Below, in pieces: positions 37,442-46,114 of a stretch of DNA of 64,000 bases. This stretch comes from Thiohalomonas sp963783235 (GTDB lineage Bacteria > Pseudomonadota > Gammaproteobacteria > Thiohalomonadales > Thiohalomonadaceae). Position 1 is the stretch's first letter, and every line of letters starts with the position of its first letter. The notes beneath the pieces were generated by a model, which saw only the letters and a list, made by a program, of their open reading frames with translations, had not been told where the DNA came from and did not search any database. Location of the stretch: contig CAWAMN010000001.1 of NCBI GenBank assembly GCA_963783235.1, positions 496,001 through 560,000 on the forward strand. Reading direction: 5' to 3'. Position numbers and translations under genes: made by a program.

Positions 37442-38509
37442 CTACGATGGCTGGGGAGCGTCTTCGGTTTCGACCGGATACGGAAGTTCGCGAAAGCCCA
37501 GTTTGGGACCATCCGCCTCTCTGAGATAGACGTCGTCCGCCTCGGCGCAATCAATCTGAACGACCGCCAGCAAATCGTAACCACCCTCGGGCGCGGGACG
37601 GGCGTCCACAATTTTCCCGGTTCCCTGACCACTTTTACTTTGGGCGGAGAAGAGCGCGTCACCGGGCAGCGGTCTTTCGCTGCTGTCGATATGAGCGATA
37701 TACATGCGGCGCTTGAGGTTGCCCAGGTACTGCATGCGGGCCACGATCTCCTGACCGGGATAACAGCCCTTTTTAAAGCTGACGCCCTCGACGAGTTGCA
37801 TGTTCGCCATCTGGGGCACGAACGACTCGACAGTATGCTCATACACCGTCGGGATCGCGGCATGGATATCCAGCAGTGCCCAGGCATCGTGGCCCACGGG
37901 CTGCGCTTGTGAGGCGAGTTTGTTCCAGAGCCCTTCCATTTCGGTTTCCGGGCCATAAATTTCGAAACGGGGTTGGGGCCCGGGAATCCGCATAATGGCC
38001 GTACCTCCGGAATGCACCACCCCGTTGAGCCCATCGGGGATAGCGCCGACGGCGGCCTTCAGTGCTTCAGCGACGCCCGGCCCCGAGATGCCGAAGCGCA
38101 TCAACTCATCGGAAGCGTCCTGAATTTCGACCTTGGACATCAGAACGAACATCCGCAGCTTCTTCAAAAAACCGTCCAGTACCTCCTGAGGCATGCGCAG
38201 TGCGTACGCGCCATCCTCCAGTTGGAATATTCGGAAAACGGCCAGCATGCGCCCCTTTGCGGTGCAGTAGCTGTTAAGTTCGCTGCGCTCGCCCGAGACC
38301 CGTCGAACGTCGTTGGTAAACTGGTTGTGGAGGAATCCCTGGGCATCGTCTCCGGTCACCCGCACCACGCTGAAGTGGGACAGGTCGGCGATAATATCGC
38401 CCTCGAGGGCCGCTTTGGCCTCTTCAGCGACATCGCTGAAGCCGGTTACATGGTCGTTTTCGATCCGGGCACCGGCCTTCTCCAGAAAGGCTTTCCAGCT
38501 TTCGTTCAT
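37442..38509 (-). CDS. ygfZ: YgfZ/GcvT-like folate-binding Fe-S protein
   Basis: 355 residues from the ATG at 38509 (MNESWKAFLEKAGARI); ATG 38515 is two codons earlier. The signature KGCYPGQEIVARMQYLGNLKR is present with the key cysteine, and DLSHFSVVRVTGDDAQGFLHNQFTNDV matches the N-terminal tetrahydrofolate-binding fold. YgfZ helps maintain certain Fe-S enzymes. Its divergent neighbour is the succinate dehydrogenase operon, an Fe-S enzyme. Confidence 0.93.
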   Translation of the reverse strand: MNESWKAFLEKAGARIENDHVTGFSDVAEEAKAALEGDIIADLSHFSVVRVTGDDAQGFLHNQFTNDVRRVSGERSELNSYCTAKGRMLAVFRIFQLEDGAYALRMPQEVLDGFLKKLRMFVLMSKVEIQDASDELMRFGISGPGVAEALKAAVGAIPDGLNGVVHSGGTAIMRIPGPQPRFEIYGPETEMEGLWNKLASQAQPVGHDAWALLDIHAAIPTVYEHTVESFVPQMANMQLVEGVSFKKGCYPGQEIVARMQYLGNLKRRMYIAHIDSSERPLPGDALFSAQSKSGQGTGKIVDARPAPEGGYDLLAVVQIDCAEADDVYLREADGPKLGFRELPYPVETEDAPQPS

Positions 38510-38609
38510 GCACATAACCCCACTAAAAGACTAAACTACAGGATAGCTAATTCAGCATCTTGTTGTAATACTGGATCTATCCTCATTCTTCCGTAAACTC
38601 TCGTGCAGC

Positions 38610-38990
38610 ATGTCAAACGCGAACGAACGCCCCGTCTTTCTCGATTTGCGGCGTATCCGCATGCCGGTTACGGCGGTCACGTCCATTGGACACCGCCTGA
38701 CCGGTATTCTGCTATTCATTCTGCTGCCTTTCACCCTCTATCTGTTTGAAATGTCGCTCCGCAGCCCCGAAGGTTTCGAACGCGCCCTGGCCTTGATGGC
38801 CTCCTGGCCGGTCGAGCTGGTGGCCGTACTGCTCCTGTGGGGGTATGGGTATCACCTCCTGGCCGGATTGCGGCTGCTGCTGACGGACTGGGATATCGGC
38901 GCTAACCTGTCCGGCGCGAAACGAAGTGCCTGGGGTGTTCTCGCCGGCAGTGCGGTGATTCTGCTTTTCGGAATGCTGTTAATCCTATGA
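38610..38990 (+). CDS. sdhC: Succinate dehydrogenase cytochrome b556 subunit
   Basis: 126 residues with three membrane helices. PVTAVTSIGHRLTGILLF holds the quinone-site Ser and Arg pattern of SdhC, and GYHLLAGLRLLLTDWD carries the heme-ligand histidine. It anchors the complex and binds heme b and ubiquinone. The ATG of sdhD overlaps its end by four bases. Confidence 0.92.
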   Translation: MSNANERPVFLDLRRIRMPVTAVTSIGHRLTGILLFILLPFTLYLFEMSLRSPEGFERALALMASWPVELVAVLLLWGYGYHLLAGLRLLLTDWDIGANLSGAKRSAWGVLAGSAVILLFGMLLIL

Positions 38991-39331
38991 GCCGACCGCT
39001 AACCGGGTTATCGGCGTGGCTTGTGCAGCGGCTCAGCGCAGCCTACATGGCGCTTTTCACACTGACGGCGGTCGTTTTGCTTGCCGCCACGCCGCTGGAC
39101 GATTTCGGGGCATGGCGTGCCTTCTGGGATCGGCCGGCGGTCGCGGCCGCCACCGCGCTCTTTTTCATCGCACTACTGCTGCACAGCTGGGTCGGCATTC
39201 GTGATGTCATTCTCGATTATGCGGCCTCTTCGGCGGGGCTGAGGCTGGTGCTTCTTGCCCTTCTGGGGGCCTGGTTGATGATTCTGGGGGTCTGGATGCT
39301 GGAAATCCTGTTGACGGTGACGAGCCCGTGA
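38987..39331 (+). CDS. sdhD: Succinate dehydrogenase membrane anchor subunit
   Basis: 114 residues, three membrane helices; GLSAWLVQRLSAAYMALF at the N-terminus and LLHSWVGIRDVILDYA (heme-ligand histidine, quinone-site Asp-Tyr) in the second half are SdhD hallmarks. It is coupled by four-base overlaps to sdhC before and sdhA after. Confidence 0.92.
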   Translation: MSRPLTGLSAWLVQRLSAAYMALFTLTAVVLLAATPLDDFGAWRAFWDRPAVAAATALFFIALLLHSWVGIRDVILDYAASSAGLRLVLLALLGAWLMILGVWMLEILLTVTSP

Positions 39332-41088
39332 CACTGACGCGGCGCCGCTTCGATACCCTCGTGATCGGCTCCGGTGGGGGCGGTCTGCGTGCTGCGCTGC
39401 AGTTGGCACAGGCCGAGGCTACCGTGGCCGTCGTCTCCAAGGTGTTTCCCACCCGTTCGCACACGGTGGCTGCCCAGGGCGGCATGAACGCTGCGCTTGC
39501 AAACGTTCTGCCGGACAATTGGCACTGGCACATGTACGACACGGTCAAGGGCAGTGATTATCTCGGCGACCAGGACGCCATTGAATACATGTGCCGGGCC
39601 GCCGCGCACCTCGTGGTGGAGCTGGAGCACGCCGGGGTGCCGTTTTCACGCCTCGAGGACGGCAAGATCTACCAGCGACCCTTCGGCGGCCAGAGCCAGA
39701 ACTTCGGCGGCGAGCAGGCGGCGCGTACCTGCGCCGCGGCGGATCGCACCGGCCATGCCATCCTGCATACGCTCTATCAGCAGAACATCCGCGCCCGCAC
39801 CCATTTCTTCGACGAATACTTTGCCATCGACCTCATTCGCGACCGCCAGGGCTACGTACTCGGCGCGCTGGTGCTGGAGATCGAAACCGGCGAGCCGCTG
39901 CTCATCGAGGCCAAGACCACGCTCATCGCCACGGGGGGTGTCGGCCAGCTTTTCCGCACCAACACCAACGCCCACATCAATACCGGCGACGGCATGGCCA
40001 TGGCCCTGCGGGCGGGCATTCCCGTGCAGGACATGGAGTTCTTCCAGTTCCACCCCACCGGGATCGCCGGCAAGGGCATGCTGATCAGCGAAGGGGTGCG
40101 GGGCGAGGGCGGTTTTCTGGTGAACCGGGATGGCGAGCGCTTCATGGAGCGCTACGCACCGAAGGCCAAGGACCTGGCCAGCCGAGATGTGGTGAGCCGC
40201 GCCATCGCCACCGAGATCCGCGAGGGGCGCGGCTGCGGCCTCGACGGCGATCATGTCCTTTTGAAGCTCGATCATCTGGGCGAGGCGACCATCGCCAAGC
40301 GGCTCCCGGCGATTCGCCAGATGGTGCAGACCTTCCTCCACATTGACCCGGCCAGGGAGCCCATTCCGGTCTTCCCGACCGCCCACTACACCATGGGCGG
40401 GATCCCCACCGATCGGGCCGGTCGGGTGGTCGTACCCGAACAGGAAGGGGAGGAGCCCATTCCCGGCCTCTATGCGGTCGGCGAGTGCGCCTGCGTCTCG
40501 GTGCATGGCGCCAACCGCCTGGGCGGTAATTCACTCCTGGATATCGTGGTATTCGGCCGTGCCGCGGGTAATGACATTATCGAATTCCTCGAGGAGAACC
40601 GGCGCCACAGGCCGTTGGACCAGGAGAGCCTGGACCGGGCTCTGGAGCATCTCGCCCGCTGGGACCGCCCCGACGGCTCGGAAAGCGTCGCCGGCCTGCG
40701 CGCGGAGCTGCAACAGACCATGGAGCACTACTGCGGCGTCTTCCGAAGCGAGGAGGTGTTGCAGGAGGGGCTGGAAAAGGTACTGGAGATCCGCGAACGG
40801 CTGGACGATGTCCGGCTCGATGACCACAGCCGGGTGTTCAATACCGCCCGTATCGAGGCGCTGGAGTTGGAGAATCTGGTGGAACTCGGTATCGCCACGG
40901 TCAGCTCGGCACTGGCCCGAAAAGAGAGCCGCGGCGCCCATACGCGGATCGATTACCCGGATCGGGATGACGAACACTGGCTCAAGCACACGCTCTTCTA
41001 CAGCGAAGGGCGAACTCTCGACTTCAAACCCGTTCGTCTGAAGCCCCTGAGTGTCGAGCCGTTTCCACCGAAGCCGCGGGTGTATTGA
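39328..41088 (+). CDS. sdhA: Succinate dehydrogenase flavoprotein subunit
   Basis: 586 residues beginning at GTG 39328, which overlaps the sdhD end. FAD-binding VIGSGGGGLRAALQL is near the start, and covalent FAD attachment is expected at the histidine in TRSHTVAAQGGMNAAL. Substrate-site stretches are QFHPTGIAGKGMLISEGVRGEGG and PTAHYTMGGIPTD, with GECACVSVHGANRLGGNSLLD later. It oxidises succinate to fumarate. Confidence 0.97.
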   Translation: MTLTRRRFDTLVIGSGGGGLRAALQLAQAEATVAVVSKVFPTRSHTVAAQGGMNAALANVLPDNWHWHMYDTVKGSDYLGDQDAIEYMCRAAAHLVVELEHAGVPFSRLEDGKIYQRPFGGQSQNFGGEQAARTCAAADRTGHAILHTLYQQNIRARTHFFDEYFAIDLIRDRQGYVLGALVLEIETGEPLLIEAKTTLIATGGVGQLFRTNTNAHINTGDGMAMALRAGIPVQDMEFFQFHPTGIAGKGMLISEGVRGEGGFLVNRDGERFMERYAPKAKDLASRDVVSRAIATEIREGRGCGLDGDHVLLKLDHLGEATIAKRLPAIRQMVQTFLHIDPAREPIPVFPTAHYTMGGIPTDRAGRVVVPEQEGEEPIPGLYAVGECACVSVHGANRLGGNSLLDIVVFGRAAGNDIIEFLEENRRHRPLDQESLDRALEHLARWDRPDGSESVAGLRAELQQTMEHYCGVFRSEEVLQEGLEKVLEIRERLDDVRLDDHSRVFNTARIEALELENLVELGIATVSSALARKESRGAHTRIDYPDRDDEHWLKHTLFYSEGRTLDFKPVRLKPLSVEPFPPKPRVY

Positions 41089-41099
41089 ATTGGATTGTT

Positions 41100-41176
41100 C
41101 ACCGCAGAGACGCAGAGTTCGCAGAGGATTCTTTAACAAACAGTTACTCTGTGCCTTCTGCGCCTCTGAGGTTTAA
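41100..41176. repeat. CCACAGAG-type intergenic repeat between sdhA and sdhB
   Basis: CACCGCAGAGACGCAGAGTT near 41101 and CTCTGTGCCTTCTGCGCCTC near 41152 are imperfect inverted copies. The repeat sits inside the sdh operon, in the only sizeable gap of that operon (105 bases). Confidence 0.55.
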
Positions 41177-41193
41177 TCAAACAGATCAGAACC

Positions 41194-41892
41194 ATGCGAT
41201 TCAGGATCTACCGCTACAATCCGGAGACCGACCGCAAGCCGTACATGCAGGCCTATTCGCTTGAGAAGGTCGAGAACGGCATGATGCTTCGGGACGCCCT
41301 GCTGGCGATAAAGGCGGAGCAGGACCCGACCCTCACTTTCCGCCACTCCTGCGGGGAGGGAGTCTGCGGCTCCGACGGGATGAATATCAACGGCACCAAC
41401 GGGCTCGCCTGCATCACGCCGCTGGCCGACCTGAAGGAGCCGGTGGAAATACGACCGCTGCCGGGCCAGCCGGTGATCCGCGATCTCGTGGTGGACCTGA
41501 CGCAGTTTTTCCATCACTACCGGGCGGTGCGCCCCTATCTCACGGCGGAAAGCCCCGAGCCGGAGGTCGAACGCCGGCAAACGCCGGAGGAGCGCGAGCA
41601 GCTGGACGGGCTCTATGAATGCATCCTCTGTGCCTGCTGCTCCACCGCCTGCCCCTCCTACTGGTGGAACCCGGAAAAATTCCGCGGTCCCGCGGCGCTG
41701 CTACAGTCCTGGCGTTTCCTGGCGGACTCCCGCGATGAAGATACCGAGCGACGTCTGGACGATCTGGAAGGTCCCTACAAGCTGTTCCGCTGTCATACCA
41801 TCCAGAATTGCACCAACGTCTGTCCGAAAGGTCTCAACCCGAGCCGGGCCATCGGTGAGATCCGGAAACTGATGTTGCGGCGAAATCTCTAG
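41194..41892 (+). CDS. sdhB: Succinate dehydrogenase iron-sulfur subunit
   Basis: 232 residues. The [2Fe-2S] ligands are in RHSCGEGVCGSDGMNINGTNGLAC (about 50-73). The [4Fe-4S] and [3Fe-4S] ligands are in CILCACCSTACPSYWWN (about 147-163) and CHTIQNCTNVCPKGLNP (about 204-220). It passes electrons from the SdhA flavin to quinone. Confidence 0.97.
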   Translation: MRFRIYRYNPETDRKPYMQAYSLEKVENGMMLRDALLAIKAEQDPTLTFRHSCGEGVCGSDGMNINGTNGLACITPLADLKEPVEIRPLPGQPVIRDLVVDLTQFFHHYRAVRPYLTAESPEPEVERRQTPEEREQLDGLYECILCACCSTACPSYWWNPEKFRGPAALLQSWRFLADSRDEDTERRLDDLEGPYKLFRCHTIQNCTNVCPKGLNPSRAIGEIRKLMLRRNL

Positions 41893-41905
41893 TGAAGACC
41901 TGTCT

Positions 41906-42151
41906 GTGAGCGGGTCCCGTTCAAAACTCTATTGGCGCTGCCGGCGCGGAATGCTGGAACTGGATCTGCTCCTGCAGGGTTTTCTTCGTCATGGCTACGA
42001 GGCCTTGGACGACCGGGGACAACGGGTATTCGAGGAGGAGGTCTTGAAACTCGCCGACCAGGACCTGCATGATTATCTCCTCGGAACGAAACAGCCGCAC
42101 GACAAGGAAGTGGCCCGTGTCATCGAATCCATACGCACCGCTCAGAATTGA
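41906..42151 (+). CDS. sdhE: Succinate dehydrogenase assembly factor SdhE
   Basis: 81 residues from GTG 41906. The RGMLELD motif (residues 14-20) is the conserved RGxxE element used to promote covalent flavin attachment to SdhA. EEEVLKLADQDLHDYLLG is the helical C-terminal part. It lies directly after sdhB and overlaps ygfX by 35 bases. Confidence 0.92.
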   Translation: MSGSRSKLYWRCRRGMLELDLLLQGFLRHGYEALDDRGQRVFEEEVLKLADQDLHDYLLGTKQPHDKEVARVIESIRTAQN

Positions 42152-42590
42152 ATTCCGCTCTTCTCCCGTCCTGAAGCGGGTCGTTGTTGCCGTTTGCGCC
42201 GGGGCCGCGGTTTGTCCCTGGCTAACGCCTTTGTCTTTCCCCGCATCACTTGCACTGTCCCTCTTCGCAGTCGCTGCGGTGGCCTGGACATGGCACAAAC
42301 GCCCCGAACTGGGCGGTCGGCCGGTGTGGTTGGAGTGGGATCGGGAAGGGCAGTGGTTTTGGCATGAGGGAGGCCGCGATCGGCCAGTCGATCTACTGGG
42401 CGATACCTACCTGAGTGCCGCTCTGGTTATCCTTAACTTCCGTGCCGCACGTGGGCGTCGGTCTGTGGTCATTCCGCGGGATGCGCTGGATCCGGTAACG
42501 TTCCGAAGGCTGAAGGTCCGGCTTCGAATCGAGGGTATTAAACCCGATGGAGCGGAAGGAATGAGCTCACCCGCAGACGAGACGAATTGA
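42117..42590 (+). CDS. ygfX: YgfX-type membrane protein (partner of SdhE)
   Basis: 157 residues from GTG 42117, with AAGGAAG six bases upstream inside sdhE; the longer open frame would lie wholly within sdhE. Two adjacent membrane helices (about 19-55), then a soluble tail containing WLEWDREGQWFWHEGG and RSVVIPRDALDPVTFRRLKVRLRI. SdhE-YgfX (CptB-CptA) pairs are common in gammaproteobacteria. The E. coli pair was once described as a toxin-antitoxin, but the link to SDH flavinylation makes a housekeeping role as likely. Confidence 0.85.
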   Translation: MSSNPYAPLRIEFRSSPVLKRVVVAVCAGAAVCPWLTPLSFPASLALSLFAVAAVAWTWHKRPELGGRPVWLEWDREGQWFWHEGGRDRPVDLLGDTYLSAALVILNFRAARGRRSVVIPRDALDPVTFRRLKVRLRIEGIKPDGAEGMSSPADETN

Positions 42591-42606
42591 TGTGACTCCC
42601 GACCGG

Positions 42607-43270
42607 TAGGAGCGGCTTCCAGCCGCGAATCCCCGTCAAGACCTCTTTCGCGGCAAGATGCCGCTCCTACAAAAAGACGCCCCCCGACTCCCGACCGGTA
42701 GGAGCGGCTTCCAGCCGCGAATCCCCGTCAAGACCTCTTTCGCGGCAAGATGCCGCTCCTACAAAAAGACGCCCCCCGACTCCCGACCGGTAGGAGCGGC
42801 TTCCAGCCGCGAATCCTCGTCAAGACCTCTTTCGCGGCAAGATGCCGCTCCTACAAAAAGCCCCCCCGACTCCCGACCGGTAGGCGGCTTCCAGCCGCGA
42901 ATCCCCGTCAAGACCTCTTTCGCGGCAAGATGCCGCTCCTACAAAAAGACGCTCTCCGACTCCCGACCGGTAGGAGCGGCTTCCAGCCGCGAATCCTCGT
43001 CAAGACCTCTTTCGCGGCAAGGTGCCGCTCCTACAAAAAGACGCTCTCCGACTCCCGACCGGTAGGAGCGGCTTCCAGCCGCGAATCCCTGTTAAGACCT
43101 CTTTCGCGGCAAGGTGCCGCTCCTGCAAAAAAACGCCCCCTGACTCCCGACCGGTTGGTGCGGCATCCTGCCGCGAATCCCCGTCAAGACCTCTTTCGCG
43201 GCAAGATGCCGCTCCTACAAAAAGACGCCCCCTGACTCCCGACCGGTAAGCGGCTTCCAGCCGCGAATCA
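42607..43270. repeat. REP array III: seven units plus a partial, about 92 bp each
   Basis: Units begin at 42607, 42699, 42791, 42881, 42971, 43063 and 43155, with a partial at 43247 (steps 92, 92, 90, 90, 92, 92, 92). Left palindrome TAGGAGCGGCTTCCAGCCGC, core AATCCCCGTCAAGACCTC, right palindrome TTCGCGGCAAGATGCCGCTC, then CCCGACTCCCGACCGG. In the seventh unit the left palindrome is replaced by a CGGCATCCTGCCG form. Confidence 0.9.
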
Positions 43271-43275
43271 CCGAG

Positions 43276-44400
43276 CTAAGTGTTCTCCCGGCGATGCCGC
43301 TCAGCCCGGGCGCATCGTTCTTCGTACGCTTCACGTGCGATCTGCACATCATCCAGGAACCAGGACAGCTCCTTGAGCTGAAGGGCCTGCGGGCCGTCCA
43401 CCAGTGCCTTGGCGGGATGGGGATGGAAATCCACCAGCACCATATTGGCGCCGGCGACGATCCCTTGGGCGGTGACATGCATGATGTCCAGCAAACCATC
43501 GGGGGAGGCTTCACGGGTACCGACCGAGTGCGAGGGGTCTACACACACCGGCATGCGGGTCAGCCGCTTGACCACTGGCACATGGGAGAAATCCACAAAA
43601 TTGCGGTGCGGATCGCCCATATTGGTCTTCATGCCGCGCAGCGCAAAGATCACCTTGCTGTTGCCTTCGGAGGCGAGGTATTCGGCGGCATTCAACGACT
43701 CTTCGAGGGTGATGCCGAAGCCGCGTTTAAGGAGCACCGGCAGCTCGCGTTGGCGGCCAACGGCTTTGAGCAGTTCGAAATTCTGGGTGTTGCGGGTGCC
43801 GATTTGCAGCATCACGCCGGTCGGGTTGCCGGTCGCGTGCAGGGCCTCGTGGATCTCATCGACATGGGATTCGTGGGTGATCTCCATGGCGATCACCTTA
43901 ATCCCGTATTTGCCCGCCAGCTCGAAAACATAAGGCAGGCACGTCTTGCCGTGGCCCTGGAAAGAGTAGGGACTGGTACGAGGCTTGTACGCGCCCATGC
44001 GGGTGCAGACCTGGCCATGTTCAGCCAGGGTTTTCATCATGATTTCCACGTGCTCGGGGGTATCCACGGCACAAAGGCCGGCGAACACGTGCAGGTTGTC
44101 CTGGCCGAATTTCACACCGTTGTAGTGGAACGAAGTAGGGCGCTGATCATCCTTGTGCCGGCCGAGGATCCGGTATTCCTCAGAGACGCGAACCACCCGC
44201 TCCACCCCCGGCAGTACCTCGATATCGGCCATGTCCAGCGTCTTGGTGTTGCCGACCAGGTACAGTTCGGTGAGCACCTGTTCGGTACCGCGCTCTTCGT
44301 GGACCCGAACAGCGACGCCCGGCAGGTCCGAGAGGTATTCCATGACGGAGCGGTACTCTTCGGTATTCCGCTCCACGTCCGGTTGGAGGATGACGATCAT
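43276..44400 (-). CDS. aroF: 3-deoxy-7-phosphoheptulonate (DAHP) synthase, type I-beta
   Basis: 374 residues. An N-terminal ferredoxin-like regulatory part (about 1-75) precedes a KDO8P/DAHP synthase barrel with RMGAYKPRTSPYSFQGHG, LQIGTRNTQNFELL, PVLLKRGFGITLEE and DPSHSVGTREA. It condenses phosphoenolpyruvate with erythrose 4-phosphate, the entry to aromatic synthesis. Its stop lies within the last REP unit boundary of array III. Confidence 0.93.
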   Translation of the reverse strand: MIVILQPDVERNTEEYRSVMEYLSDLPGVAVRVHEERGTEQVLTELYLVGNTKTLDMADIEVLPGVERVVRVSEEYRILGRHKDDQRPTSFHYNGVKFGQDNLHVFAGLCAVDTPEHVEIMMKTLAEHGQVCTRMGAYKPRTSPYSFQGHGKTCLPYVFELAGKYGIKVIAMEITHESHVDEIHEALHATGNPTGVMLQIGTRNTQNFELLKAVGRQRELPVLLKRGFGITLEESLNAAEYLASEGNSKVIFALRGMKTNMGDPHRNFVDFSHVPVVKRLTRMPVCVDPSHSVGTREASPDGLLDIMHVTAQGIVAGANMVLVDFHPHPAKALVDGPQALQLKELSWFLDDVQIAREAYEERCARAERHRRENT

Positions 44401-44540
44401 TGGGTTTTCTTCCCGTTGAGGGCTATAGGCAGATGGTACCCGATCTCAAGACCCCGAGATCAAACTCTGGGAGCGGCTTCCAGCCGCGAGGGCGGGCAAC
44501 CCGTGGTCAGACAGATCCCGCCTCCACCAGCTTGCCCTAA

Positions 44541-44682
44541 CAGGCTGTTGAAAAACTCCCTCTCCCCCCGGGAGAGGGCCGGGGTGAGGGGGTTCAATGC
44601 AGGGTAACTGCCTGATTTTTAACCCCCTCATCCTAGCCTTCTCCCTGAGGGAGAAGGGACAAAACCCTTTTTCAACAGCCTG
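44541..44682. repeat. MITE-like element, copy 2
   Basis: 142 bases with inverted ends CAGGCTGTTGAAAAA and TTTTTCAACAGCCTG. The interior has CCCTCTCC...GGAGAGGG and TTCTCCCTGAGGGAGAAG hairpins and GTGAGGGGGTTCAA. It is inverted relative to the copy at 33198-33338 and of nearly equal length. A single REP palindrome (GGAGCGGCTTCCAGCCGCGA, 44470-44489) lies just before it. Confidence 0.78.
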
Positions 44683-44719
44683 CTAAGTCTCCGTGTACTC
44701 TGTCTCCAGGATCCGCGTT

Positions 44720-45607
44720 TCAATCCCGGAACCGCTTGCCCAGATCACCGTAGGCATCGATCCGCCGGTCCCTCAAAAAGGGCCAGATCCGCCGAACCGA
44801 CTCGCTGCGCCGCATATCCAACTCCACCACCAGAACCTCTTCGCTCTCTTCACCGGCCCGGGCCAGGAACTCCCCTTGAGGTCCGGCGATAAAGCTCGAG
44901 CCCCAGAACCGGGCCCCGGAAGTATGGCCGCTGGGGTCGGGCTCATGCCCCGTGCGGTTGCACGCCAGCACCGGCAGACCGTTGGCGACGGCGTGGCCGC
45001 GCTGCACCGTCACCCATGCCTCCCGCTGGCGTTCCTGTTCTGCGGCATCATCTTCCGGGTCCCAGCCGATGGCGGTCGGATAGAGCAGCAGGTCGGCGCC
45101 GGCGAGCGCCATCAGACGGGCAGCCTCGGGGAACCACTGATCCCAGCAGACCAGCACACCGAGGCGGCCCACCGAGGTATCAATGGGCGTAAATCCCAGA
45201 TCCCCCGGGGTGAAATAGAACTTTTCGTAATAGCCCGGATCGTCGGGAATGTGCATCTTGCGGTAACGGCCCGCCAGTGACCCGTCGCTGTCCAGCACCA
45301 CCGCCGTATTGTGATAAAGTCCCGGCGCGCGGCGCTCGAAAAGTGAGCCGACGATGACCACTCCAACTTCCGCAGCGATGCTTCCCAGGGCCTCGGTGGA
45401 GGAACCGGGAATCGGCTCGGCCCAATCGAAATGGTCGGCCTCCTCGGTCTGGCAGAAGTAGACACTGGTGTGCAATTCCTGAAGCAGCACCAACCGGGCG
45501 CCCCGGTCCGCCGCCTCCCGAATACCCTCGATACTCTTCTGCAGATTCGCTTCGCGATCTTCGCCACAGCGGTGCTGAACGAGACCAACGGTCAATGTTC
45601 GGGACAT
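44720..45607 (-). CDS. aguB: N-carbamoylputrescine amidase
   Basis: 295 residues from the ATG at 45607 (MSRTLTVGLVQHRCGED). The nitrilase catalytic triad is visible: Glu in LLQELHTSVYFC, Lys in GRYRKMHIPDDPGYYEKFYF, and Cys in GVLVCWDQWFPEAARL. It hydrolyses N-carbamoylputrescine to putrescine. The preceding enzyme of the pathway, AguA, is encoded 11.7 kb away on the same strand (57328-58377), with the accessory region between them. Confidence 0.95.
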   Translation of the reverse strand: MSRTLTVGLVQHRCGEDREANLQKSIEGIREAADRGARLVLLQELHTSVYFCQTEEADHFDWAEPIPGSSTEALGSIAAEVGVVIVGSLFERRAPGLYHNTAVVLDSDGSLAGRYRKMHIPDDPGYYEKFYFTPGDLGFTPIDTSVGRLGVLVCWDQWFPEAARLMALAGADLLLYPTAIGWDPEDDAAEQERQREAWVTVQRGHAVANGLPVLACNRTGHEPDPSGHTSGARFWGSSFIAGPQGEFLARAGEESEEVLVVELDMRRSESVRRIWPFLRDRRIDAYGDLGKRFRD

Positions 45608-45654
45608 TCGGGACTCCAGCAAAGCCAAACGGATTCAAGCCTGAGGCGCACCCC

Positions 45655-45980
45655 GGCACGCCGGACGATAATACTGCAATTAAAATGCCGGATCAGCGGT
45701 AAGACACCCTCGTCGACGAAATCGATTAGCGGAGAGTCGTCCAAGTTCCAAAAAACAGGGGAACGCCAGCCAGAAAAGTTACTGCGACCCCATCGATTCC
45801 GGTGTCGTTCAAGGCGTGTAGGAGCCCAGCCCTCTGGGCGAACATGGCCGGAGGCCATCCAGAGGCTCTGGTCGTAAAAGGTCAAGACCCTTTCTCTCCG
45901 CGCGGACTGAAAAACGCAACCAGGCACTGGTCGCTCGCTGCTGTCCACGCCTAGTATGCAAGAAGAAAGGCCTGACCCTC
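45655..45980. repeat. Repeat R, copy 1
   Basis: A ~325-bp unit beginning GGCACGCCGGACGATAATAC and ending TATGCAAGAAGAAAGGCCTG ACCCTC. It contains a GTAGGAGCCCAGCCCTCTGG REP-like palindrome, a GGCCGGAGGCC palindrome and AAGGTCAAGACCCTT. Copy 1 lies just upstream of aguB. No convincing coding frame. Confidence 0.85.
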
Positions 45981-46114
45981 TCGCCCCGCGCGCTGGGAGC
46001 TTTTTCGAAGGAGGAAAGTAAATAATTCGGGGGGCGACCCTGGAGGCACCCCGGGGTTCGGGCCACTACACTAATTGGCATGGCAATGCCTTCCCCATGG
46101 AGGAGATTCGATCC

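Noticed and set aside
42117..42590. SdhE-YgfX as a toxin-antitoxin module
   Set aside because: The position right behind sdhCDAB and the RGxxE motif support flavinylation factor SdhE with its usual partner; the toxin label is not supported by sequence.
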